Assembly: GCF_001611795.1 (NCBI RefSeq)
Contig: NZ_CP015098.1
Location: 5,766,001 to 5,830,000, forward strand
Source of the DNA: Streptomyces qaidamensis
GTDB lineage: Bacteria; Actinomycetota; Actinomycetes; Streptomycetales; Streptomycetaceae
Direction: 5' to 3'
DNA: 64,000 nucleotides
Of the stretch, positions 16,088 through 24,664 are shown one piece after another. Below the pieces are notes generated by a model. That model was not told the origin of the DNA. It did not search any database and was given only the letters and a program-made list of their open reading frames with translations. The translations under genes and the position numbers were made by a program. How positions within the stretch are numbered: the stretch's first letter is position 1; every line of letters begins with the position of its first letter.

Positions 16088-17776
16088 CTACGGCAGCGCG
16101 TCCACGTGCGGTCCCACGGCGTTGGACCACGCGTTGCCGGAGGTGGCGTCCCAGTTGGTCGACCAGGTCATCGCGCCCCGCAGGGCCGGGTACGTCCGCG
16201 GCGGCTTGAAGCTGCCGCAGTTGGTGGCTCTGGTCAGGCAGTCCAGGGCGTTGTTGACCACGGTCGGCGACACGTAGCCGCCCCCTGCCGCGCGGGTGGA
16301 GGCGGGCAGGCCGAGCCCGACCTGGGAGGGGGCGAGGCCGTTCTCCAGCTGGATGCAGGCCAGGGCCGTCAGGAAGTCGACCGTGCCCTGGCTGTAGACC
16401 TTGCCGTCGCAGCCGAGCATGGAACCGCTGTTGTAGTACTGCATGTTGACGACGGTGAGGATGTCCTTGATGTTCAGCGCGGTCCGGAAGTAGGAGTTCG
16501 ACGTCGACTGCATGTCGATGGTCTGCGGCGCCATCGTGATGATCAGCGACGGGCCCGCCTTCGCGGACAGGGCGCGCAGCGCCTGCGTCATGTAGGTCGC
16601 GTCGAGGCCGTTCTCCAGGTCGATGTCGACGCCGTCGAAGCCGTACTCCCGCATCACGGACCAGACGCTGTCGGCGAAGTTCGTCGCCGAGGCGGCGTCG
16701 TTCACTCTCTCCGTGCCGCGCTCGCCGCCCACCGAGATGATGACCTTCTTGCCGGCCGCCTGCTTGGCCTTCACGTCGGCCTTGAACTGCTCGACGGTGT
16801 AGCCGTTCAGCCCGGCAGAGTCGAGGGTGAACGACACCGCGCCCGGCGTGCCCGTGGCGTCCGCGAAGGCCACCGCGACGATGTCGTAGTGGGCCGGCAC
16901 GTCCGAGATCTTCTGGACCGCCGCGCCGTTGTCGAAGTTCTGCCAGTAGCCGGTCACCGCGTGCTGGGGCAGGGCGGGGCCGGGGCCGGACGTGTTGTTC
17001 GTGGTCCCCGTGACCGCCGCCGACTTCGGCGACTCACCGGCCGCGTTCGTCGCCGTGACCTGGAAGGAGTACGACGTGGAGGCGGCGAGGCCGGTCACCG
17101 TCGCCGACGTGCCGGAGACCGCCGTGACCTTCGTGCCGTCGCGGTGGACGGTGTAGCCCGTGGCGCCGGAGACGGTGTTCCAGGCGAGCGACACCGACGA
17201 GGACGTCGTTCCGGAGACGCGCAGTCCGCTCGGCGCGGCCGGGACCGTGGGGCCCGGGTCGGTGCCGCCGCCCCCGTCGGGGCCGAACACGGACACGTCG
17301 TCGGCGTAGTAGGCGGCCTGCCCGTACCAGCCGTGCGTGTACACCGTCACCGAGGTCGTCGACGCGCCCGTGGTGAAGGTCGTCGACAGCTGCTTCCAGG
17401 AGGCGGAGTCGGGCGTCCAGGTGGACACGTCCGTCGTACCCGTGCCCGTCACGCCCAGGTAGGCGTAACCGCCCCGCACCCAGGCGCCCAGGCTGTAGGT
17501 CGAGTTGGGCTTCACCCGCACGGTCTGGGTGCACCGGGCGTTGTCCTGACCGGCGGGGGTCGCCCGCAGCGCGGCCGTGCCGGTGCGCACCGGGGAGGAA
17601 ACCGTCGTACCGCTGCCCGCCGCGCAGGTCCAGTCGCTCAGGCCCGCCTCGAAGCCGGCGTTCCTGACGTTGTTGACGTCGGCGGCGTTCGCCTGGCCGA
17701 CGGTCGTGACAGTGAGGGCCAGGGCAGCCGTGACGGCACCCGACCACAGCCGCAGGGATCGTCTGTGTCTGGACAT
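16088..17776 (-). CDS. chiA: Secreted family 18 chitinase with N-terminal CBM and fibronectin III domain
   Basis: 562-aa exported endochitinase. Signal peptide is residues 1-31. A carbohydrate-binding beta-sandwich (about 33-165, NAGFEAGLSDWTC...) is followed by FnIII (about 175-255, APSGLRVSGTTSSSVSLAW) and a GH18 barrel (about 275-562) with catalytic FDGVDIDLE. The other GH18 strands, IVAVAFADA, KVIISVGG and MAPQ/MQYYN, are in place. Domain order matches Streptomyces ChiA-type enzymes, so the symbol is given by analogy. The ATG at 17776 lies only 7 nt from the -10 hexamer and has no Shine-Dalgarno, so the transcript is probably leaderless. Expression should be controlled by DasR and chitin-derived N-acetylglucosamine through the two repeats upstream. 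Confidence 0.9.
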   Translation of the reverse strand: MSRHRRSLRLWSGAVTAALALTVTTVGQANAADVNNVRNAGFEAGLSDWTCAAGSGTTVSSPVRTGTAALRATPAGQDNARCTQTVRVKPNSTYSLGAWVRGGYAYLGVTGTGTTDVSTWTPDSASWKQLSTTFTTGASTTSVTVYTHGWYGQAAYYADDVSVFGPDGGGGTDPGPTVPAAPSGLRVSGTTSSSVSLAWNTVSGATGYTVHRDGTKVTAVSGTSATVTGLAASTSYSFQVTATNAAGESPKSAAVTGTTNNTSGPGPALPQHAVTGYWQNFDNGAAVQKISDVPAHYDIVAVAFADATGTPGAVSFTLDSAGLNGYTVEQFKADVKAKQAAGKKVIISVGGERGTERVNDAASATNFADSVWSVMREYGFDGVDIDLENGLDATYMTQALRALSAKAGPSLIITMAPQTIDMQSTSNSYFRTALNIKDILTVVNMQYYNSGSMLGCDGKVYSQGTVDFLTALACIQLENGLAPSQVGLGLPASTRAAGGGYVSPTVVNNALDCLTRATNCGSFKPPRTYPALRGAMTWSTNWDATSGNAWSNAVGPHVDALP

Positions 17777-17782
17777 GACAAG

Positions 17783-17811
17783 AAAATGGTCCAGACCAGA
17801 GGCGGTGTCAA
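17783..17811 (-). promoter_or_regulatory. Chitinase promoter (TTGACA-17 bp-CATTTT)
   Basis: On the minus strand the -35 TTGACA (17806-17811) and -10 CATTTT (17783-17788) are separated by exactly 17 bp. Seven bases lie between the -10 and the ATG at 17776, so initiation should occur at the start codon. Confidence 0.7.
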
Positions 17812-17824
17812 GAGGTCCAGACCA
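17787..17824. promoter_or_regulatory. Two DasR-type responsive elements (direct repeats) overlapping the chitinase promoter
   Basis: TGGTCCAGACCA (17787-17798) and AGGTCCAGACCA (17813-17824) are near-palindromic 12-mers 26 bp apart, flanking the -35 and overlapping the -10. They match the Streptomyces chitinase direct repeats and the DasR dre core TGGTCTAGACCA. Repression by DasR with relief by glucosamine-6-phosphate is the expected mechanism. The second copy lies inside the 3' end of the upstream hypothetical gene. Confidence 0.75.
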
Positions 17825-18197
17825 ACCTGTCGAGCAGCAGCCCCATCGCGCATCCCGCCGGCGGCACGCCCGTGGACATCCAGAACGCCGCACCCGCCAG
17901 GTCCAGCACGTCCGGCCGCACGGCCGGCAGCAGCACCTGCGCAGCCGCCGGAGCCGCGCACGCCGCCGTCGGATGCCGCACCGGCGTCTGACGCCACGGC
18001 TGTGGATGTACCCGCGCCGCCGCCCAGGTCGCCGGCACGGCACACACCGGGTTCGGCAGGTGCACCAGCGCCGGCGCGGCACCGAAGGAGCCGACCCCGT
18101 CCGGGCCGGCCGACGGGTCGTGGATCAGCGTCATCCGGACGTACTCGGTGAGGACCGGCACCACGATGCCGACGGCCCAGCAGCGGACGAGAGTCAT
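17808..18197 (-). CDS. Hypothetical protein upstream of the chitinase
   Basis: Unrecognised 129-aa frame starting at an ATG (18197) that overlaps the stop of a small upstream frame (ATGA). It begins MTLVRCWAVGIVVPVLTEYV, a possible signal or anchor, followed by an Ala/Pro/Val-rich region with several cysteines. No motif is recognised. The frame has Streptomyces-like codon bias, but its stop (17808) runs into the chitinase operator. This is either a genuine short gene that ends there or a fortuitous frame. Confidence 0.45.
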   Translation of the reverse strand: MTLVRCWAVGIVVPVLTEYVRMTLIHDPSAGPDGVGSFGAAPALVHLPNPVCAVPATWAAARVHPQPWRQTPVRHPTAACAAPAAAQVLLPAVRPDVLDLAGAAFWMSTGVPPAGCAMGLLLDRLVWTS

Positions 18198-18390
18198 CGA
18201 TCACCCCCGGTGATCTCGAAGTACAGCAGGAGCGCGAGACCGGCCGTGGCCCTGGCCGCAGCCCGCGGCCAGGGCCGGCGACTGGAGTACCGGGGACCAG
18301 CTGCCCCGGCCCGCCGCCGTCGCCGTGCCCCCGGGATCACGGGGGTCGTAGGTGACGGTGACCGCGCTGCCCTCCGTCGTCGATCAGGGA
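18194..18390 (-). pseudogene. Possible frameshifted DUF3592-like remnant
   Basis: Two overlapping minus-strand frames together look like the C-terminal half of a DUF3592 membrane protein. One reads EGSAVTVTYDPRDPGG, the typical YDPxDP motif. The other, which ends at 18194 with an ATGA overlap, supplies a hydrophobic ATAGLALLLYFEITGGDR ending. Joining them needs one frameshift near 18260. A 48-codon GTG frame (18340-18194) could alternatively be a real small membrane protein coupled to the gene at 18197. No N-terminal half is found further upstream. Confidence 0.3.
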
Positions 18391-18688
18391 GGCGACGCTG
18401 CGTCAGGCGTGGGCCTCGGGGCCCGAACGAAGGCCCACCGTCAACACTGGGCCCGCTGGGCCTATCGCCCGGGACCTCCCGGGACCGCCCCCGCGACCGG
18501 CAAGATGCTCAACCTGCCCCGTTTTGACGCATCTTGTGCAACGGCAGTTGCTCCCCAGCTACACAAACGCTGTTCTCCGGTCACAGAGCCGTGGTTACAG
18601 TGCTGAGGTAGTCACGCAGTGAAGTCGACACGGTGCGCCGGAGTGACACGCGGCGTTCCGACGGGCATGGGGAAACGGGGAGCTGCGC
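18391..18688 (+). promoter_or_regulatory. Leader/promoter region of the Tad locus
   Basis: About 300 bp without a credible gene. It contains GCAAC-GGCA-GTTGC (about 18540-18553), a tandem CTGGGCCCGCTGGGCC (18447-18462) that weakly resembles the element before flp, and an AT-richer stretch from about 18535 to 18620 likely to hold the promoter of the gene at 18689. Confidence 0.35.
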
Positions 18689-19555
18689 GTGCCAACTGCC
18701 ATTGCCGTGACCAGCGCCGACATGGCGCTGCCACCACAGGACGAACGCACCCTGCCCGCCGTCGTGCTGCGGGACGTCGAACGACGCCCCCTGGAGCAGG
18801 TCCTGGCCGAGATGCAGGCCCTGGTCGACCACCACGGCCATGTGATCGTGGTCTGCTCACAGGCCGCGCCCACGGCGGTGCAGCGACGGCTGTACACCCT
18901 GCGCTCCCTCATGGAGAGCGACCGGATCGCCCTGTTCCGACCGGATCTGCCGCCCCTCGGACTGGCCGTCCTGGCCCGCCAGTTACGGCAGCTCGCCTCC
19001 TGCGACATCAGCCCCGGCGTGCTCGCCTCGGCCGGCCGGCTGCTCGTCCACTACATCCACGCCGGCGCGCTGCTTGGCTCCGTCGCCCGCCTCGACCGCG
19101 TCCCCGTCGGCCTGAAGTCGCACGCCAAGTCCTGGATGCCCGGCAGCCAGTTCGGCGTCCTGGCCCACCCCGAACCGCACCTCGTCCGGATCACCCCCGA
19201 AGCCGGGATCCCCGGCCCCGAGTTCGGCACCTGGATGCTCCTCGCCAAGGGCCAGCTTCCGTCCGACTGGGTCACCACCACCCTCGCCCCCTCCTGGAAG
19301 GTGCAGGGGCTGCGCGAGACCCGGCTTCCGGCCGAGTCACCCGGCTGGTGGGGCACCGGCAAACTCGTCGAGTTCTGCAGCTACCTGCCCGACCTGTCCG
19401 TCCTCTACCAGCTGGTCACCTCCGTCCGGCGCAGCCAGTGCCACTGGTGCGGCATCGACGTCATCGGCGACCGGTGCGTGTTCTGCTCGGCCACGCCCCC
19501 CGTCCACGACAGCCCGCCCCGCAGGCAGCTGGAGAACCGGACGGCCGTCGGGTGA
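18689..19555 (+). CDS. Hypothetical zinc-ribbon protein at the head of the Tad locus; contains a TTA codon
   Basis: Unrecognised 288-aa soluble protein. The GTG at 18689 follows GGGGAG. Residues about 15-110 alternate strands and helices (VIVVCSQAAPTAVQRRLYTL). The C terminus has a four-cysteine zinc-ribbon-like motif, CHWCG...CVFC (about residues 251-271). Codon 99 (18983-18985, LARQLRQL) is TTA, a rare bldA-dependent leucine codon. It lies 70 bp before cpaB in the same direction and may be the first gene of the tad transcript. Suggested role: a regulator or accessory factor. I cannot name a family. Confidence 0.65.
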   Translation: MPTAIAVTSADMALPPQDERTLPAVVLRDVERRPLEQVLAEMQALVDHHGHVIVVCSQAAPTAVQRRLYTLRSLMESDRIALFRPDLPPLGLAVLARQLRQLASCDISPGVLASAGRLLVHYIHAGALLGSVARLDRVPVGLKSHAKSWMPGSQFGVLAHPEPHLVRITPEAGIPGPEFGTWMLLAKGQLPSDWVTTTLAPSWKVQGLRETRLPAESPGWWGTGKLVEFCSYLPDLSVLYQLVTSVRRSQCHWCGIDVIGDRCVFCSATPPVHDSPPRRQLENRTAVG

Positions 19556-19625
19556 GGCCTGACACCGCTCGTCAGCACTGTTCCGATCCCGCCCGACCGA
19601 TATCCCCAACGAGGTTGTCCGGTTC

Positions 19626-20333
19626 ATGAACTCCCGTCAGCGCCGCGGCGTGATTCTCCTGCTCCTGTCGGTCGTCTGCGCCCTCGGCGCCTTCGCCGGC
19701 GTGCTCTCCGTCATCAGCGACGTGAAGTCGAAGGTCGGCCCCGAGGTCACCGCCTACCGGCTGAAATCCGACGTGCCGCCCTACACCGCCCTCAGCACGG
19801 GCCAGTTCGAGAAGATCAAGATGCCCGAACGGTGGCTGTCCGACAACGCGGTCACCGACCTGCGGGAGATCCAGGGCAAGATCGCCGTGACCACGCTGGA
19901 AGCGGGCTCCCTGCTCCAGTCCGACATGATCGTCCGCCAGCCGGCCCTCCAGCCCGGCCAGCAGGAGGTCGCCATCATGATCGACGCGGCGACCGGCGTG
20001 GCCGGCAAGATCACGCCCGGCGCCTCGGTCAACGTCTACGCCACCTTCGAGGGCGCACGCGAGGGCGACCCCGACCAGTCGAAGATCATCGTCACCAACG
20101 CCAAGGTCCTCGACGTCGGCGAATTCACCCCGCTCAAGCCCGACGAGGGCAACCGCACCCAGCAGCCCACCGACGCCGTCCCGATCACCTTCGCGCTGTC
20201 CGCCCTCGACGCCCAGCGCATCACCTACGCCGAGTCGTTCGCCAAGCGGGTCCGGCTCGCCCTCGTCGCGCCCGGCAGCGACACCACCGTCCCCGAGCGG
20301 GACCGGACGTACGAACTCGCGAAGGACAAGTGA
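19626..20333 (+). CDS. cpaB: Flp pilus assembly protein CpaB/RcpC (SAF domain)
   Basis: 235-aa protein with an N-terminal membrane anchor (GVILLLLSVVCALGAFAGVLSVI) and a SAF/beta-clip region (YTALSTGQFEKIKMPERW...LEAGSLLQSDMI, then VAIMIDAATGVAGKITPGASVNVYATF) characteristic of CpaB. In Gram-negative Tad systems the protein works with the secretin. Gram-positive Tad loci retain it, probably interacting with peptidoglycan. It starts the contiguous tad run and is followed by the TadZ gene after 9 bp. Confidence 0.85.
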   Translation: MNSRQRRGVILLLLSVVCALGAFAGVLSVISDVKSKVGPEVTAYRLKSDVPPYTALSTGQFEKIKMPERWLSDNAVTDLREIQGKIAVTTLEAGSLLQSDMIVRQPALQPGQQEVAIMIDAATGVAGKITPGASVNVYATFEGAREGDPDQSKIIVTNAKVLDVGEFTPLKPDEGNRTQQPTDAVPITFALSALDAQRITYAESFAKRVRLALVAPGSDTTVPERDRTYELAKDK

Positions 20334-20342
20334 GAGGCTGCC

Positions 20343-21575
20343 ATGCCCACGAGGATCCTCCCGGCAGTCGGTGACGCGGACGCGGTCCGGTCCGTCACGA
20401 CGCTGCTCAGCCAGCTCCCGGACGCCGAGCCCGTCGCCCCGGTGGTCGACTCCACCCAGCTCATCGACACCCTCGCCCGGCTGGCCGCCGAGTCCGTCGA
20501 CGAGCTGCCGGAAGTCGTGGTCGTGCACGAGCGGATCGGTCCCGTCCCGGCGCTGGAGCTGATCCGCGAAGTGGCCCTGCGCTTCCCGGCCGTCGGCGTC
20601 ATCCTCGTCACCTCCGACGCGAGCCCCGGCCTCTTCCAGGCCGCCATGGACTACGGCGCCCGCGGCCTGGTCGCCCTGCCGCTCAGCTACGAGGAACTCG
20701 CCAGCCGCGTCCAGGCCGTCGCCCAGTGGTCCGTCGGCGTACGACGGCACCTGGGCGCCGGCGGCGACGTGTTCACCGGCGTCGGCGGCACCGTCGTCAC
20801 GGTCAGCGGCGCCAAGGGCGGCGCCGGAACCACCCTGACCGCCATCCAGCTGGCCCTGGCCGCCCAGGCCTCCGGCCGCAGCACCGCCCTCGTCGACATG
20901 GACCTCCAGACCGGCGACATCGCCTCCTACCTGGACGTCCAGTTCCGCCGCTCCGTCGTCGACCTGGCCGCCATCACCGACATCTCCCCGCGCGTCCTGG
21001 CCGACGCCGTCTTCCGGCACGAGACCGGCCTCGCCCTGCTGCTCGCCCCCGCCGAAGGGGAACGCGGCGAGGACGTCACCGACCGCGCCGCCCGGCAGAT
21101 CGTCAGCGCCCTGCGCTCCCGCTACGAGGTCGTCGTCATCGACTGCGGCGCCCAGCTCGGCGGCGCCGGGGCGGCGGCCGTGGAGATGGCCGACCGGGCC
21201 CTGCTGATCACCACGCCGGACGTGGTCGCCGTACGGGGCGCCAAACGGGCCGTGCGGATGTGGGACCGGCTGCAGATCCGCAAGGCCGAGGAGACGACCG
21301 TCGTCGTCAACCGGCACAGCCGCGCCACGGAGATCCAGCCGCCCCTGATCCAGAAGATCACCGGCACGGCCGTCGCGGCCACCGTCGTCCCCGCCAACTT
21401 CAAGGAACTGCAGAGCGTCGTGGACGCGGGCCGCATCCACGAACTGGAGAACAAGAGCTCGGTGAAGCAGGCCCTGTGGGGACTGGCGGGGGAGCTGGGC
21501 CTGGTCAAGGCAGCGGACGGCGCCCACAAGGCGGGCCGCGGGCCGGTGAGCTTCCGGCGCAGGAGGGAGTCATGA
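20343..21575 (+). CDS. TadZ/CpaE-type MinD-like ATPase with N-terminal receiver-like domain
   Basis: 410-aa cytoplasmic protein that positions the Tad machine. Residues 1-130 form a response-regulator-like fold (VVVVHERIGPVPALELIREVALRFPAVGVILVT...GARGLVALPLSYEEL). Residues about 148-390 are a ParA/MinD ATPase with deviant Walker A KGGAGTT (158-164) and conserved LVDMDLQTGDIASYL. The TadE start overlaps its stop (ATGA), showing translational coupling. Confidence 0.87.
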   Translation: MPTRILPAVGDADAVRSVTTLLSQLPDAEPVAPVVDSTQLIDTLARLAAESVDELPEVVVVHERIGPVPALELIREVALRFPAVGVILVTSDASPGLFQAAMDYGARGLVALPLSYEELASRVQAVAQWSVGVRRHLGAGGDVFTGVGGTVVTVSGAKGGAGTTLTAIQLALAAQASGRSTALVDMDLQTGDIASYLDVQFRRSVVDLAAITDISPRVLADAVFRHETGLALLLAPAEGERGEDVTDRAARQIVSALRSRYEVVVIDCGAQLGGAGAAAVEMADRALLITTPDVVAVRGAKRAVRMWDRLQIRKAEETTVVVNRHSRATEIQPPLIQKITGTAVAATVVPANFKELQSVVDAGRIHELENKSSVKQALWGLAGELGLVKAADGAHKAGRGPVSFRRRRES

Positions 21576-21973
21576 GCATGCGCTCCGTTCTCGCGCCGCC
21601 GGCCTTACGGGACCGGGGCCAGGTCACCATCGAGTTCCTCGGCATGACCCCGACGATCATCGTGACGCTGATCGCGCTGTGGCAGGTCGTCCTCGTCGGC
21701 TACACCTTCACGCTCGCGGGCAACGCCGCGGACGAGGCCGTACGGCAGGCCACGGCGGCGGAGCCCGGAGCGCGGCAGGGCGCGTGCGAGGCGGCCGGGC
21801 TCAAGCACCTGTCGGAGGCGTGGCGGTCCGGCGCCAGTGTGACCTGCGGGGGCTCGGGCTCCGGCTTCATCACGGCCGACGTCCGCATGGAAGTCCCGAT
21901 CCTCTTCCCGGGCACGTTGTCCTTCCCGTTCCCGGTCCGGGGCCACGCCGGCGCCGTCGAGGAGGCGGACTGA
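21572..21973 (+). CDS. tadE: TadE-family pseudopilin (first copy); contains a TTA codon
   Basis: 133-aa minor pilin-like protein. After a short basic leader it has RDRGQVTIEFLGMTPTIIVTLIALWQVVLV, the TadE N-terminal prepilin-type helix with the conserved Glu. Two cysteines later (EACEA..., VTCGG) may form a disulfide. The ATG at 21572 overlaps the cpaE stop and follows AGGAGGGAG. Codon 12 is TTA (21605-21607), just before the pilin motif, which makes translation of this essential component dependent on the bldA leucyl-tRNA. Confidence 0.87.
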   Translation: MSMRSVLAPPALRDRGQVTIEFLGMTPTIIVTLIALWQVVLVGYTFTLAGNAADEAVRQATAAEPGARQGACEAAGLKHLSEAWRSGASVTCGGSGSGFITADVRMEVPILFPGTLSFPFPVRGHAGAVEEAD

Positions 21974-21974
21974 G

Positions 21975-22331
21975 ATGATCCGTACCCGCAGGGGCCGCGA
22001 CCGCGGCCAGGTCGCCATCGAGTACATCGGCTTCCTGCCGATCCTGCTGATCGTCGCCCTGGGGGCGGTGCAGCTCGGCCTGATCGCCTATACGGCGCAG
22101 CAGGCGGGGACGGCGGCCAGGACCGGGGCGCGCAGTGCATCACTGGACGGGCCGTATCTGGCGGACTGCCAGGCGGCGGTGAGCAGCTGGCTTGCTGATG
22201 AAACCGATTGCCTGCCGTCTCTTGGCGAAGACGAAGTGACGGTCACGGCCACCGTGCAGATCCCGTCCCTCGTGCCGGGCTGGGACTTCGACCCGGCCGT
22301 CAAGACCGCGACGATGCCGCTCGACCACTGA
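21975..22331 (+). CDS. TadE-family pseudopilin (second copy)
   Basis: 118-aa protein starting one base after the preceding stop. It has the motif DRGQVAIEYIGFLPILLIVALGAVQLGLIAYTAQQAGTAAR, again a prepilin-like helix with Glu, followed by a short beta-rich domain with two cysteines. It probably pairs with the first TadE as the TadE/TadF minor pilins that prime or cap the fibre. Codons around 22190-22220 are unusually AT-rich for the locus. Confidence 0.85.
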   Translation: MIRTRRGRDRGQVAIEYIGFLPILLIVALGAVQLGLIAYTAQQAGTAARTGARSASLDGPYLADCQAAVSSWLADETDCLPSLGEDEVTVTATVQIPSLVPGWDFDPAVKTATMPLDH

Positions 22332-22356
22332 GCACCGAGCTAGGAGCACCGCACTC

Positions 22357-23694
22357 ATGAGCCTGCGAGCACGCATCAACACCCCCGAGGAGAACGGCAA
22401 CCGGGGCGAGGACGGCCACATGGTCGCCTCCTACCGGGCCAAGCTCCTGGAGGAGATCGACCTCGCGGAGATGAGTTCGCTGGCCGCCGCCGAGCGCAGG
22501 GCACGGCTGGAGCGCGTACTCGGGCACATCATCAGCCGTGAGGGCCCGGTCCTGTCGACGGTGGAGCGCTCGCAGCTGATCCGCAGGGTGGTCGACGAGG
22601 CGCTCGGCCTCGGCATCCTGGAGCCGCTCCTGGAGGACGCGTCCATCACCGAGATCATGGTCAACGGCCCGGACGCGATCTTCGTGGAGCGCGGCGGCCG
22701 CGTCGAGCAACTGCCGTTGCGCTTCGCCTCCAACGACCAGTTGATGCAGACCATCGAGCGGATCGTCTCGACCGTCAACCGCCGCGTGGACGAGTCGAAC
22801 CCGATGGTCGACGCCCGCCTGCCCTCCGGCGAGCGCGTCAACGTCATCATCCCGCCGCTGTCCCTGACCGGCGCCACCCTCACCATCCGCCGCTTCCCGC
22901 GCTCCTTCACGCTCCAGGAGCTGATCGGCCTCGGCTCGCTCGACGAGCACATGCTGTACCTGCTGGCGGGCCTGGTGCAGGCGAAGTTCAACATCATCGT
23001 CTCGGGGGCGACGGGCACCGGAAAGACGACCCTGCTGAACGCCCTGTCGGGCCTCATTCCCCACGGCGAGCGCATCATCACCATCGAGGACTCCGCCGAA
23101 CTCCAGCTCCAGCAGCCCCACGTGATCCGGCTGGAGTCGCGGCCCCCGAACGTCGAGGGCAAGGGCCAGGTCACGATCCGCGACCTCGTCCGCAACTCCC
23201 TGCGCATGCGCCCCGACCGGATCGTCGTCGGTGAGGTCCGCGGCGGCGAGTCCCTCGACATGCTCCAGGCGATGTCGACCGGCCACGACGGCTCACTCGC
23301 CACCGTCCACGCCAACAGCGCCGAGGACGCGCTGATGCGGCTGCAGACCCTGGCGTCCATGTCGGACGTGGAGATCCCCTTCGTGGCGCTGCACGACCAG
23401 ATCAACAGCGCGGTCGACGTCATCGTGCAGCTGACGAGGTTCGCCGACGGCGCCCGCCGCATCACCGAGATCGCCCTGATGGACAGCCACGGCAGCGACC
23501 CGTACCGGCTGGTCAGCGTCGCCCGCTTCAACGCGCAGCCGATGGCCTCCGACGGCCGTATCCACGGGGCCTTCGAGTACTACCCCCTCCCGCGCCGCAC
23601 CGCCGACCGCCTCTACATGGCGAGCCAGCCCCTCCCGCAGGCGTTCGGCATCGCCCGGTCCGCGGACCAGCTAGCCACCCGAGAAGCCAGGTAG
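22357..23694 (+). CDS. cpaF: Tad pilus assembly ATPase CpaF/TadA
   Basis: 445-aa hexameric secretion ATPase that powers pilin polymerisation. The N-terminal domain includes ITEIMVNGPDAIFVERGGR. Walker A GATGTGKT is at residues 218-225. ITIEDSAELQL forms the Asp box, DRIVVGEVRGGESLDML the Walker B, and TGHDGSLATVHANS the His box. Length and motifs match CpaF closely. It precedes tadB by 9 bp. Confidence 0.93.
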   Translation: MSLRARINTPEENGNRGEDGHMVASYRAKLLEEIDLAEMSSLAAAERRARLERVLGHIISREGPVLSTVERSQLIRRVVDEALGLGILEPLLEDASITEIMVNGPDAIFVERGGRVEQLPLRFASNDQLMQTIERIVSTVNRRVDESNPMVDARLPSGERVNVIIPPLSLTGATLTIRRFPRSFTLQELIGLGSLDEHMLYLLAGLVQAKFNIIVSGATGTGKTTLLNALSGLIPHGERIITIEDSAELQLQQPHVIRLESRPPNVEGKGQVTIRDLVRNSLRMRPDRIVVGEVRGGESLDMLQAMSTGHDGSLATVHANSAEDALMRLQTLASMSDVEIPFVALHDQINSAVDVIVQLTRFADGARRITEIALMDSHGSDPYRLVSVARFNAQPMASDGRIHGAFEYYPLPRRTADRLYMASQPLPQAFGIARSADQLATREAR

Positions 23695-23703
23695 GACCGA
23701 CCG

Positions 23704-24648
23704 ATGGAACTGCAACAGCTCATCACGCTCACCACCGGCATCACCCTGCTGACCTGCGTCCTCGCGGTCGTCGGCCTGCACTCCTACGCCATGGGCAAGG
23801 CACAGCGGCAGGCACTGGTCGACCGTCTGTCCGCCACCGGCCAGATCCCGGCGGGGGGCCGGCGCCGCAACTTCCGCGGAATCGACCGCCGTCTGCGGCG
23901 CACCAAGCCCGGCAAGAAGCTGGAACTGCGCCTGGCGGCGACCGGCCTGGACATCACGCCGGGCGAGTTCTTCGTCTACATGCTCGCCACGGTCGCGGGC
24001 CTGTGGCTGATCGGCCAGGCGGCCCTGGCTCCGTTCTTCGGGCCGCTGGCGGGCCTGCTGGGCGTGTGGGCGGCGCTCCAGTTCCTCAACTGGCAGCGGC
24101 AGAAGCGCATCGAGAAGTTCATCAACCAGCTGCCCGAGATGGCCCGCATCCTCGCCAACGCCACCCAGGCCGGTCTCGCCCTGCGCACGGCCATCGGCAT
24201 GGCCGCGGAGGAGATGGAGGCTCCGGCGGGTGAGGAACTGGGCAAGGTGTCCAACCAGTTGGCGGTCGGCGCTTCGATGGACGACGCGCTGGGCGAACTG
24301 GCCGACCGCCTCCCCTCCCGCGAACTGGTCGTCCTCGTCACCACGCTGGTCCTGTCGAACCGGGCCGGCGGTCAGGTGGTGAGCGCCCTGCGCAACCTCA
24401 CGGAGACCCTGGAGGAACGCAAGGAGACCCGGCGCGAGGTCCGCACCCAGCTCTCCCAGGTCAGCATGACGTCGTACGCCGTCCCGGTGCTGGGAGTCGG
24501 TTCCCTCTTCCTCATGAACGGGGTCAAGGCCGGCGCCCTGGACCGCATGACCGGCTCCCCCTTCGGCCAGGGAGCGGTCATCATCGCCTTCTCGCTCTAC
24601 GCCGTCGGCTTCGTCCTCATCCGCCGCCTGTCCCGCATCGACGTCTGA
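23704..24648 (+). CDS. tadB: Tad inner-membrane platform protein TadB
   Basis: 314-aa integral membrane protein of the T2SSF fold. Helices are predicted near residues 3-28, 85-130 and 265-310. The cytoplasmic T2SSF core reads INQLPEMARILANATQAGLALRTAIGMAAEEM...LADRLPSRELVVLVTTLVLSNRAGGQVVSALRNL. It forms the platform together with TadC. The ATG at 23704 follows an AGGACCG stretch. It lies in the uninterrupted tad operon. Confidence 0.88.
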   Translation: MELQQLITLTTGITLLTCVLAVVGLHSYAMGKAQRQALVDRLSATGQIPAGGRRRNFRGIDRRLRRTKPGKKLELRLAATGLDITPGEFFVYMLATVAGLWLIGQAALAPFFGPLAGLLGVWAALQFLNWQRQKRIEKFINQLPEMARILANATQAGLALRTAIGMAAEEMEAPAGEELGKVSNQLAVGASMDDALGELADRLPSRELVVLVTTLVLSNRAGGQVVSALRNLTETLEERKETRREVRTQLSQVSMTSYAVPVLGVGSLFLMNGVKAGALDRMTGSPFGQGAVIIAFSLYAVGFVLIRRLSRIDV

Positions 24649-24664
24649 GAGCCCGGAGGCAACC

